A stretch of DNA of 6,204 bases from PVC group bacterium (GTDB taxonomy: Bacteria > Verrucomicrobiota > Kiritimatiellia > SS1-B-03-39 > PXDE01): assembly GCA_003566475.1 (NCBI GenBank), contig PXDE01000210.1, positions 1 through 6,204 on the forward strand, written 5' to 3'. A program made the translations under genes and the position numbers. Below are positions 1 to 5,873 of the stretch, one piece after another. Position 1 is the stretch's first letter; each line of letters opens with the position of its first letter. Under the pieces are notes generated by a model. It was not told the DNA's origin and searched no databases. It worked only from the letters and a program-made list of their open reading frames with translations.

Positions 1-48
1 CGGACCGCCGGCCTGGAGGCCCGGGGACGGGCAGAGGCGGAGCGGTTC

Positions 49-981
49 GTGATCCGGCACCACGAGACCCCGAACTGGTGCTCCATCGCCTCGTCCACCC
101 CCCGCCCCTCGCCGTCCCGAACTGACAGTCCGGGCTTGCTCTCCGCCCCCCGGTACGATCCACTGCGCCCGGTGAACCTCAAGGATCTTCAGGAGAACTG
201 GAACCTCCACGGCCGTCAGGATCCGCTCTGGGCGGTGCTGACCGACCCCGCACGCAAGGGCAACCGGTGGGACGATGCCGAGTTCTTCGCCACCGGCGAG
301 GCGGAAATCGGCCTGCTGTTCGCCCGCATGGACGAACTGGGGCTCGACCCGGGCCGGGGCCGGGCCCTCGACTTCGGCTGCGGGGTGGGCCGTCTGACCC
401 GGGCCCTGGCCAACCGGTTCGAGGCGGTCGACGGGGTGGACATTTCCGAGAGCATGATCGCGGAGGCCCGCCGCCGCCACGCCGACCGCCCGGCCTGCCG
501 GTTCCATGTCAACGCGGCCGACCACCTCGACCGGTTCGAGCCCCGGAGCTTCGACTTCGTCTATTCCTCGATCACCCTTCAGCACGTGGAGCACCGGCTG
601 ATCGAGGCCTATCTCCGGGCGTTTCTGCGTGTCCTCCGGCCGGAGGGTCTGCTGGTCTTCCAGCTTCCCAGCCACCGCGGCGACGGCCCCCCGCCCGCCG
701 GCCCGGCCGACCTCCCCTCGTGGAAACCGTCCACCTGGTGGTACCGCGCGCAGGAATGGGGCCAGGAGCGGAGACGGCGGCGGACCTACGCCCGGAGTCT
801 GCGGGATGACCGACCGGTCATCGAGATGTTCGGCATCCCGCGCCCCGACCTCGAGCGCAAGCTCGCCGCCTGGGGGGCCGAGGTGCTGCACGCCGAGCGG
901 TTTGGTGACACGGGCGACTGGGTGAGCTACCGCTACTGGGTGCGGGCCCGGCCGCGCCCCGCCGCTGGAGACAACGCATGA
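49..981 (+). CDS. Class I SAM-dependent methyltransferase (start uncertain, possibly extends left of window)
   Basis: Predicted cytoplasmic methyltransferase of the Rossmann-like class I fold that transfers a methyl group from S-adenosylmethionine to an unknown acceptor. Numbered from the GTG at 49, motif I is LDFGCGVGRL (107-116), the acidic end of beta-2 is VDGVDIS (127-133), the motif IV region is FDFVYSSITLQHVEH (168-182), and LRPEGLLVF (196-204) is the usual post-helix strand. The C-terminal ~100 residues are Arg- and Trp-rich and probably hold acceptor specificity. The start is unsettled. GTG 49 has a GGAG at 39-42, 6 nt upstream. The conserved family region (NLKDLQENW, then GNRW) begins only at an in-frame GTG at 172, giving 269 residues but with no Shine-Dalgarno. 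The frame is also open, with coding-like third positions, back to base 1. The stop overlaps the next gene's ATG (ATGA), so the two are probably co-translated. Its neighbour suggests methylation of a glycan or glycan precursor; this is inference. Confidence 0.85.
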   Translation: MIRHHETPNWCSIASSTPRPSPSRTDSPGLLSAPRYDPLRPVNLKDLQENWNLHGRQDPLWAVLTDPARKGNRWDDAEFFATGEAEIGLLFARMDELGLDPGRGRALDFGCGVGRLTRALANRFEAVDGVDISESMIAEARRRHADRPACRFHVNAADHLDRFEPRSFDFVYSSITLQHVEHRLIEAYLRAFLRVLRPEGLLVFQLPSHRGDGPPPAGPADLPSWKPSTWWYRAQEWGQERRRRRTYARSLRDDRPVIEMFGIPRPDLERKLAAWGAEVLHAERFGDTGDWVSYRYWVRARPRPAAGDNA

Positions 982-3956
982 GCGCCGTGTCTTCCGCATC
1001 CGACCGTCCCCCCTGGAGCCGGGCCGAGCGCCGCGTCTTCGGCCTGCTGCTGGGCCTGGGGGCGGCGGCCCGCCTCTACGCCGCCTGGACCATGCGGCAC
1101 CACCTCAACATCCATGCCGGGACGGTCGCCCTCATGACCCGGCACATCGCCCTGGGCAAGGAGTTCCCGACTTTCTACTACGGCCAGTCCCATATGGGCT
1201 CGCAGGAGGCCTGGCTGGGCGCCCTGTTCGCCCTGGTTCTCGGCCCCTCCTCGGGGCTCGCGGTCAGCCTGGGGGCGGCGGTCGTGGCCATCCTCCTGCT
1301 CCCGATGGTCTATGTCTGGGCCCGCGACATCGCCGGCCCGCAGGCGGGCGCGGCGGCCGCCGCCTTCCTGGTGATCGGCCCCTGGGGCCTGTTCCACTAT
1401 GGCGGCTCCCCCCGCACCTCCTACCAGACCATGCTGGTCTGCGGGGCGTTCTCCCTCTGGATCGCCTCCCGGATCGTCCTCCGCTGGCGCCGGGAGCGGA
1501 TGCTGCGTCACCGCGACTTCCTGGGCCTTGGCCTGGCCGCCGGGCTGGCCTGGTGGGGGGGCCAGCTCACCGCGCCGGCCATCTTCACGGCGGCCCTGTT
1601 CCTTCTCCTCGGGCTTCGCGGAGGGGTGTTCACCTGGAAGCTGGCCTCGGGCCTGGCCGGCTTTCTGGCCGGCAGCGCTCCGTTCTGGATCTACAACGTC
1701 CGGCACGGCTGGCCCACCCTCGCCTTCCGGGGCACGTTCGGCCGGGTGAGCTTCCGGGAGGCCCTGGTCCGGTACTTCCCCGCCCGGTTCGACGCGCTGC
1801 TGATCCCGGGCGAGCCCGCCTTCCTGCGCCCGGTCGCGGCCGTGATCGTGGTGGGAGCCATGGCGTCCGCCCTGCTGCTCGGCCTCGGCGCGCTCCCCGG
1901 CGGCCGACGGTCGGCCCGGCTCCATCCCGGTCTGCTGGTGTCGCTGCTGTTTCTTCCCGTGTTCGCGACCGTCTTCGGCCTCTCGCACTTCTCCGCCATC
2001 AACGCGCCCCGCTACCTGTTCCCGCTCATCCCCATCCTCGCCGTGCATCTCGGCGTGCTCACGGCCTGGCTGGGCGACCGCATGCCGCGCCCCGCCGCCT
2101 GGATCCCGGTGCTGCTGCTGATCGCCATGCAGACGCCGGTGCTGTCCTGGGCCTGGCGCCACGAGGCGTTCGAGCGGGCCAGCGTCGGCCATCTGCGGGA
2201 GATGGCCGACGGGCTCCGGGACGATCCGCCCGGCGCCCTCTACGCAACCCACACCCGCCATCCGTGGAACTTTGTGCTGGAGGAGGAGTTCGTGTTCAGC
2301 ACGTTCGAGGGCGACGTCTACGCCCCCAACCAGCGGCGGGCCGAGGAGGCCGACACCGTGGCCTTCGTGGAGGGGTATGGCGATCTGGGCGGCTTTCTGA
2401 CCGCCACCGGGACCGAAGCCGAGTCCATCCGGCCCGGAGGCATCCGCATCCACCTGCCGCCCCGGCCGCCCGAGCCGCGCCGCGTCCCGCTCGACCCCGA
2501 GCGTATCCGCGACGCCACCGACCACCGGGGACAGTCCGCCCTCGACCTCATCACCGACCTCCGCCCCGACACGGCCTGGACGTCACGCTCTCTCACCGGC
2601 GAGGAGGCTCTCGAGCTCCGGTTCGATGGCCCGGTGGCCATCGCCGGGGTGCGCGTGCTCAGTCTCGACTACGTCGCGCTTCCCCGGTCCTGGAGCGTGG
2701 AGGGAGCGTCCGCGGGCGGAACCTGGACCGAGCTGCTCCCCCGCACCTCGGTCTCCCTGCTGTTCTGGTCCGGTCCCCGGCCCTTCTGGTCGTACCCGTT
2801 CTTCCGGCTCGAGGCCTACTTCGAGCCGACCGAGGTCACCGCCCTCCGGATCCGCGGCCGCCACCGGAACGAGACCCGCTCCTGGAGCATTCATCTCGTG
2901 CAGCCGCTGGTGGCGGCCGAGGGCACCACGCCCGAGCCCGATCTCCCGGCGCTGGCCCGGTTGCTCGGAGACCGCGGCATCCTCCGCCTCTATACTGACC
3001 GGTGGGAAGGGCCCCGCGTCCATGAGGCCAGCGGCGGGACGGTCTGGACCCCCCGACATCCCGCGCTGTACCCGTCCGAGGATCCTCCGGATGCCGTGCG
3101 CATCACCCCGGACACCGCGTTCCTGGTCCGCGCCGGCGAAGTCGACCTTACCATCCGGACCCTGACCTCTAGGGGATTGTCCGCCCGTCAGACGCCGGTG
3201 GGGCCCTGGGTGCTCATCGACGCCGACCCCGACGAGCCCTGGACCCATGACGGCGCCGACGCGGGGATGGTCTGGACCGGGTTCGGCCTCCTCGCCGGAC
3301 CGGTGCCCTACGCGCCGGTCCGGGTCCGCCGCGCCGCCTCCCGGTTTGGCGAGGATCCGGCCGACCCCGCTATTCTGGAGGATCTGAACGCGGCGCTGGC
3401 GGCGAACCCCTGGCTGCACGAGGCCCGCGAACTCCGGGTCCGGGTCCACGATGCCCTCGGCGACATGGAGGCGGCGGCCCGGGAACGCGGTCGGATCGAG
3501 GCGGCCACCCGTCCGCCGCGCCCAGCCGAGATCCGCTTCCCGCGCGGCATCCGCTTCCTGGGGTACGGCCTTGACCGCGACACCGCGCGGCCCGGCGAAA
3601 CCGTGGCCATAACCTACTTCTGGGAGGCGGGTCCGCGCATCGAGGCCCGCCATCTGGCCGTCTTCGTGCATATGCTCCGCGACGGGCAGGTGGCGTTCCA
3701 GGACGACCACGTGTTTCTGGAGGATCTGCCGGACCTGCTTCAGCACCCGCCTCCGGACGGAGTCATCCGCATCGACCGCGAGGTCCGGATTCCCGAGGAC
3801 GCCGCGCCGGGGCCGGTCGAGATCGTGCTGGGCCTCTACGACCGCCGCTCCGGCGACCGCCTCCGCCCCCGCACCGACCTTCCTGTCCGGCGCCGTCACG
3901 CCCCGGTGCTGCCTCCAGGGCCGGGGCGCGATCACCCGCTGGAGATCGCGCCCTGA
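978..3956 (+). CDS. GT-C (GT39-like) multi-pass membrane glycosyltransferase with large discoidin/Ig-like extracytoplasmic tail
   Basis: 992-residue integral membrane protein, probably a polyprenyl-phosphate-sugar-dependent glycosyltransferase acting on the outer face of the inner membrane. Residues 20-391 carry about 11-12 hydrophobic segments (for example 20-38, 95-114, 122-141, 180-214, 217-238, 284-305, 318-334, 345-366, 373-391). The loop after helix 1 contains FYYGQSHMGSQEAW (67-80), which matches the FYGQ-YMGS-EA signature I recall from GT39-like proteins. The tail reads: a module with ALYATHTRHPW (420-430); a discoidin-like (F5/8 type C) domain at ~515-645 (DLRPDTAWTS, then LELRFDGPVAIAGVRVLSL); a second copy-like module from ~655 with ILRLYTDRWEG (668-678); a TPR-like helical stretch at ~795-845; and an Ig-like domain at ~855-970 (FLGYGLDRDTARPGETVAITYFW, ending IVLGLYDRRSGDRL). 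GGAG at 967-970 lies 7 nt before the ATG, which overlaps the methyltransferase stop. Acidic residues expected in loop 1 seem absent. The acceptor is unknown. Confidence 0.82.
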   Translation: MSAVSSASDRPPWSRAERRVFGLLLGLGAAARLYAAWTMRHHLNIHAGTVALMTRHIALGKEFPTFYYGQSHMGSQEAWLGALFALVLGPSSGLAVSLGAAVVAILLLPMVYVWARDIAGPQAGAAAAAFLVIGPWGLFHYGGSPRTSYQTMLVCGAFSLWIASRIVLRWRRERMLRHRDFLGLGLAAGLAWWGGQLTAPAIFTAALFLLLGLRGGVFTWKLASGLAGFLAGSAPFWIYNVRHGWPTLAFRGTFGRVSFREALVRYFPARFDALLIPGEPAFLRPVAAVIVVGAMASALLLGLGALPGGRRSARLHPGLLVSLLFLPVFATVFGLSHFSAINAPRYLFPLIPILAVHLGVLTAWLGDRMPRPAAWIPVLLLIAMQTPVLSWAWRHEAFERASVGHLREMADGLRDDPPGALYATHTRHPWNFVLEEEFVFSTFEGDVYAPNQRRAEEADTVAFVEGYGDLGGFLTATGTEAESIRPGGIRIHLPPRPPEPRRVPLDPERIRDATDHRGQSALDLITDLRPDTAWTSRSLTGEEALELRFDGPVAIAGVRVLSLDYVALPRSWSVEGASAGGTWTELLPRTSVSLLFWSGPRPFWSYPFFRLEAYFEPTEVTALRIRGRHRNETRSWSIHLVQPLVAAEGTTPEPDLPALARLLGDRGILRLYTDRWEGPRVHEASGGTVWTPRHPALYPSEDPPDAVRITPDTAFLVRAGEVDLTIRTLTSRGLSARQTPVGPWVLIDADPDEPWTHDGADAGMVWTGFGLLAGPVPYAPVRVRRAASRFGEDPADPAILEDLNAALAANPWLHEARELRVRVHDALGDMEAAARERGRIEAATRPPRPAEIRFPRGIRFLGYGLDRDTARPGETVAITYFWEAGPRIEARHLAVFVHMLRDGQVAFQDDHVFLEDLPDLLQHPPPDGVIRIDREVRIPEDAAPGPVEIVLGLYDRRSGDRLRPRTDLPVRRRHAPVLPPGPGRDHPLEIAP

Positions 3957-3967
3957 TCGCCTGGCGC

Positions 3968-4002
3968 GATGTGGGATGTGAGATGTGGGATGTGAGATGT
4001 GG
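3968..4002. repeat. 14-bp tandem repeat, 2.5 copies
   Basis: GATGTGGGATGTGA occurs at 3968-3981 and again, identically, at 3982-3995, followed by a half copy GATGTGG at 3996-4002. It starts 12 bp after the stop codon of the membrane glycosyltransferase gene. It is itself built from a 7-bp degenerate unit (GATGTGR). No coding role is apparent. Similar short intergenic runs occur, as I recall, in PVC-group genomes; copy number may vary between strains. Confidence 0.85.
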
Positions 4003-4036
4003 AGAAACTGCAGATTGACCCGACTTCGCGGAGACG

Positions 4037-4059
4037 CTTCGTCGGGCAAGCTGACGAAG
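4037..4059. repeat. 7-bp inverted repeat (hairpin)
   Basis: CTTCGTC at 4037-4043 is perfectly complementary to GACGAAG at 4053-4059, with a 9-nt loop. No T-run follows on either strand, so an intrinsic terminator is not supported. It lies inside the repeat-rich spacer and may be part of a dispersed repeat. Confidence 0.55.
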
Positions 4060-4068
4060 TACAAGGTT

Positions 4069-4094
4069 AAAAAGAAGCCGGTGCCCTGATCGGC
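4069..4094 (-). terminator. Weak intrinsic-terminator candidate on the minus strand
   Basis: Read on the minus strand, GCCG (4094-4091), a 10-nt loop and CGGC (4080-4077) are followed at once by TTCTTTTT (4076-4069). An alternative stem is GTGCC/GGCAC (4096-4092 with 4085-4081). The T-rich tract is convincing in such GC-rich DNA, but the stem is only 4-5 bp. If real, it would stop leftward transcripts from the oxidoreductase side before they run antisense into the glycosyltransferase gene. Confidence 0.25.
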
Positions 4095-4146
4095 ACTCTG
4101 ACGGGAAGGAGGTCGACCGGGAGGGCGAGTCCCGCCACGGGGCGCA

Positions 4147-4172
4147 TTCGCGTCGACCTACGCGGACGCGAA
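4147..4172. repeat. 8-bp inverted repeat (hairpin)
   Basis: TTCGCGTC at 4147-4154 pairs perfectly with GACGCGAA at 4165-4172 across a 10-nt loop. It lies just left of the large nested foldback element and could be its outer part or a separate small palindrome. There is no T-run and no evidence that it is a terminator. Confidence 0.5.
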
Positions 4173-4185
4173 CGCTGTCGGCTGC

Positions 4186-4418
4186 GCATCCGGATGCCCC
4201 AACGGGGCTGCGTAGCCCCAGCCCAGGGTTGCGAGGAACGAGCTACCCTGGGTGCCGGGGTTCGATAACATCCCTACCCTGAAGGGGTTGCGTCCGACCC
4301 ATCCAGCGCCCTGGCGGAGCGGACGCAACCCCGTTGGGGTTGGTCGTTGGGGGGGATGGACCCAGGGTAGCGGCCAGACCGCAACCCTGGGCTGGCGGAT
4401 GGAACCCCGTTGGGGTTC
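4186..4418. repeat. Nested, nearly symmetrical foldback (inverted-repeat) element
   Basis: About 230 bp organised as mirrored palindromic units around a centre near 4307. Outer units are CCCCAACGGGG at 4197-4207 and its reverse complement CCCCGTTGGGG at 4405-4415. Middle units are CCCAGGGT-N15-ACCCTGGG at 4222-4252 and again at 4361-4391, where the second is largely the reverse complement of the first. Inner arms are GGGGTTGCGTCCG (4284-4296) and CGGACGCAACCCC (4320-4332), 13 bp perfect with a 23-nt loop. The inner arms abut further CCCC/GGGG palindromes (4277-4287 and 4326-4342). A 12-bp perfect palindrome, GCATCCGGATGC, sits at the left end (4186-4197), and GGGGCT/AGCCCC forms another small hairpin at 4204-4219. 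It contains no transposase and no convincing ORF. It looks like a dispersed non-autonomous palindromic element or a structured RNA. I recall similar sequences in Verrucomicrobiota and Planctomycetota spacers, but this has not been checked. Confidence 0.8.
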
Positions 4419-4500
4419 GGCACAGGCTCCGGAATCTGCATTGAACGCCTGACGCTGGACCGAGGCATCCGGGTCATAACATTCTGTGCTTGAATCGGTT

Positions 4501-4532
4501 CCGCCCTAGGTTGACGCGAGTTCGCAGGGCGG
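4501..4532. repeat. 7-bp inverted repeat in spacer
   Basis: CCGCCCT at 4501-4507 pairs perfectly with AGGGCGG at 4526-4532 across an 18-nt loop. It is one of several small palindromes in the gene-free stretch. Apart from this hairpin I see nothing that looks like a gene between 4419 and 4560. Confidence 0.4.
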
Positions 4533-4560
4533 GACGAGGGTCTATGTCCGGAGGCTGAAA

Positions 4561-4592
4561 GGAGGAAGGCTGGCCCATGGCCTTCCTTCTCC
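4561..4592 (-). terminator. Possible transcription-end hairpin between convergent genes
   Basis: GGAAGGC at 4564-4570 pairs perfectly with GCCTTCC at 4580-4586 across a 9-nt loop, and the outer GGAG (4561-4564) and CTCC (4589-4592) can add to the stem with a bulge. On the minus strand the stem is followed by TCCTTTC, only a short T-run. It lies about 75-105 bp past the oxidoreductase stop, beyond the microsatellite, so it could end that transcript. The weak T-tract keeps confidence low. Confidence 0.35.
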
Positions 4593-4660
4593 CATCCACC
4601 CATCCATTCATCCACCCATCCATCCACCCATCCACCCATCCACCCATCCATTCATCCATT
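4593..4660. repeat. Tetranucleotide microsatellite (CATC/CACC/CATT, 17 units)
   Basis: Sixty-eight bases form seventeen uninterrupted 4-bp units: CATC alternating with CACC, CATT or another CATC. The tract ends 6 bp before the stop codon of the minus-strand oxidoreductase, so it sits just downstream of that gene. Because the unit is 4 bp, gain or loss of a copy changes any reading frame crossing it. As drawn, no credible gene crosses it. The repetitive Trp-Met-Asp-Gly peptides it encodes on the minus strand are by-products. Confidence 0.9.
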
Positions 4661-4666
4661 GGACGC

Positions 4667-5653
4667 CTACCCCAACGCACCGGCCATCCATTCCGCCGCG
4701 GTCAGGCCGGACAGGGCCGCTCCCTCGACACAGGGGCCTCCGAAGGCGTCTCCGGCCAGGACCATCGGCGCCTCGCGGCTGGGACCGTTGGCGTACGGCG
4801 CGTCCCATCCGTCCGCCACCTCGGCATAGCGCCATTTCTTGAGCTGCGCGGACAGGATCCGGGCGGCCAGCAGCGGCTGGGCCACATCCCGGATCTCCCG
4901 GATGACCGCCTCGGATGGGGCATCGTAGTGGGCCTGGCTGAACCGGGGATCGGCCTGGATGGTGACCGCGTGCCGCCGGGGCGAGATGCCTTTGGCATGG
5001 TTGTCGCCCAGCCAGGCCAGCACCCGGTTGCGAAGGCGGAGCCCCCCGGGCTCGGGCAGGCCGCTGGGGCCATCCAGCGACGTCAGCAGCACCAGGCAGG
5101 GCTCGTAGACCACCTGCTCCAGACGCCGCAGGAAGTCCACGTCATGGTCGGGGACGGTGCGGATGAGGGCGATGGCCTGCGGCACCGGACAGGTCACCAT
5201 CAGCCCCCGGGCCTGGAAGGCGTCGCCATCACGGGACGTCGCCACCCATTGCCCGCCCCGGCGGATCAGGGCGGTGATGGGCATGGACAGGCGGACGTCG
5301 AGGTCGCGGGCCAGTCGTTTGGGCACTGTGGTCATGCCATCGCGCCCCACATACCGGCGGTGTCGGTTCAGCCGGTGATGACCGTTCTCCCCCACGAATC
5401 CATGACCCCACCCGGCCACCACCCCTTCCTTCTGCCAGGCCTCGACCCAGGCCAGAAACCGGTCGTCCTCCGCCGTAAAGAACTGGGCCCCGTGATCGAA
5501 CACCGCCCCGTCAAGGCGCCGGGTGGCCATGCGCCCCCCCACGCCCCGACCCTTGTCCACCACCCGCACCGACACCCCCTGGCGACGCAGGGCCTCCGCC
5601 GCCATGAGACCCGTCATTCCCGCTCCAATCACCAGCACGTCCGTCTTGTTCAT
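4667..5653 (-). CDS. Renalase-like NAD(P)/FAD-dependent oxidoreductase
   Basis: 328-residue flavoprotein of the renalase-like branch of the amine-oxidase/FAD superfamily, full length for that family and without a signal peptide, hence cytoplasmic. The N-terminal dinucleotide-binding motif is VLVIGAGMTGLMAAEAL (6-22), followed by the acidic residue at the end of beta-2 (VVDKGRGVGGRMATRR, 31-46), the family-typical FDHGAQFFTA (52-61), YVGRDGMTTVPKRLA (101-115), KKWRYAE (272-278) and the C-terminal FAD-binding VLAGDAFGG...VEGAALSGLTAAE (298-321). Characterised bacterial renalases oxidise off-isomer dihydronicotinamides (2- and 6-dihydro-NAD(P)), passing electrons to oxygen. Whether this protein does so is inference from family resemblance; the substrate could differ. 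The ATG is supported by AGGAG (minus strand, 5666-5662), about 7-8 nt upstream, and by a promoter-like sequence further up. It is convergent with the glycosyltransferase and divergent from the YbjN-domain gene, so it is probably transcribed alone. Confidence 0.88.
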   Translation of the reverse strand: MNKTDVLVIGAGMTGLMAAEALRRQGVSVRVVDKGRGVGGRMATRRLDGAVFDHGAQFFTAEDDRFLAWVEAWQKEGVVAGWGHGFVGENGHHRLNRHRRYVGRDGMTTVPKRLARDLDVRLSMPITALIRRGGQWVATSRDGDAFQARGLMVTCPVPQAIALIRTVPDHDVDFLRRLEQVVYEPCLVLLTSLDGPSGLPEPGGLRLRNRVLAWLGDNHAKGISPRRHAVTIQADPRFSQAHYDAPSEAVIREIRDVAQPLLAARILSAQLKKWRYAEVADGWDAPYANGPSREAPMVLAGDAFGGPCVEGAALSGLTAAEWMAGALG

Positions 5654-5722
5654 CGCCGTATCTCCTGACCCCTCCCCACATGCTCGGAACCCAACCGCAC
5701 CGCATTCGCGTCCCTGATCCGG

Positions 5723-5751
5723 AATATAGACACCGACCGTCCGAATTTCCA
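5723..5751 (-). promoter_or_regulatory. Sigma-70-like promoter candidate for the oxidoreductase
   Basis: On the minus strand, TGGAAA (5751-5746; 4 of 6 to TTGACA) and TATATT (5728-5723; 5 of 6 to TATAAT) are separated by 17 bp. The AT-rich -10 stands out in this GC-rich DNA. It would give a leader of roughly 60 nt before the ATG at 5653. Confidence 0.45.
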
Positions 5752-5759
5752 GTCCCGCC

Positions 5760-5789
5760 GCCCCATCTTCTCAGGTACGGGCATGGGGC
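5760..5789. repeat. 7-bp inverted repeat between divergent promoters
   Basis: GCCCCAT at 5760-5766 pairs perfectly with ATGGGGC at 5783-5789, with 16 bp between. It sits between the leftward and rightward promoter candidates, 2 bp before the rightward -35. The position would suit an operator for both genes, but a 7-bp match in GC-rich sequence can arise by chance. Confidence 0.3.
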
Positions 5790-5791
5790 CA

Positions 5792-5821
5792 TTGCCGACG
5801 GGCGGGGTCCTGAGGTAGGAT
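5792..5821 (+). promoter_or_regulatory. Sigma-70-like promoter candidate for the YbjN-domain gene
   Basis: TTGCCG (5792-5797) and TAGGAT (5816-5821) are separated by 18 bp, each matching the consensus hexamers at 4 of 6 positions. It is correctly placed about 45 bp upstream of the ribosome binding site. The match is modest. Confidence 0.33.
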
Positions 5822-5859
5822 GTCGGCGTCGGAGGCCATTCCGGCCCTGAGCACACCTA

Positions 5860-5865
5860 GAGGAG
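5860..5865 (+). promoter_or_regulatory. Ribosome binding site of the YbjN-domain gene
   Basis: GAGGAG ends 8 nt before the ATG at 5874. This is a strong Shine-Dalgarno that fixes the start and agrees with a signal peptide beginning at that Met. Confidence 0.75.
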
Positions 5866-5873
5866 CGTTACCT

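Noticed and set aside
933..2525. 530-codon minus-strand open frame antisense to the methyltransferase end and the glycosyltransferase
   Set aside because: Composition is Gly/Gln/Glu/Arg/Pro-rich with no domain, typical of an antisense shadow in high-GC DNA. The plus-strand protein has clear membrane segments and motifs.
4037..4059. Rho-independent terminator of the glycosyltransferase gene
   Set aside because: The hairpin has no following T-run on the plus strand, so termination is not supported.
2583..4064. 493-codon minus-strand open frame antisense to the glycosyltransferase tail
   Set aside because: It starts inside the tandem-repeat spacer, has no recognisable domain, and mirrors the codon bias of the plus-strand gene.
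4186..4418. CRISPR array
   Set aside because: The repeats are inverted and mirror-ordered rather than direct and evenly spaced, no unique spacers of constant length are present, and there are no cas genes in the window.
4252..4452. 66-codon plus-strand open frame within the foldback element
   Set aside because: It is made of translated palindromic repeat units and has no Shine-Dalgarno or domain; the repeat explains it better than a gene does.
4274..4680. Minus-strand open frames encoding Trp-Met-Asp-Gly repeats
   Set aside because: These are translations of the tetranucleotide microsatellite in different frames; no start signal or non-repeat domain supports a protein.
4577..5668. 363-codon plus-strand open frame beginning in the microsatellite
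   Set aside because: It lies opposite the well-supported renalase-like gene; its N-terminus is repeat-derived His/Pro/Ser sequence and the rest is low-complexity.
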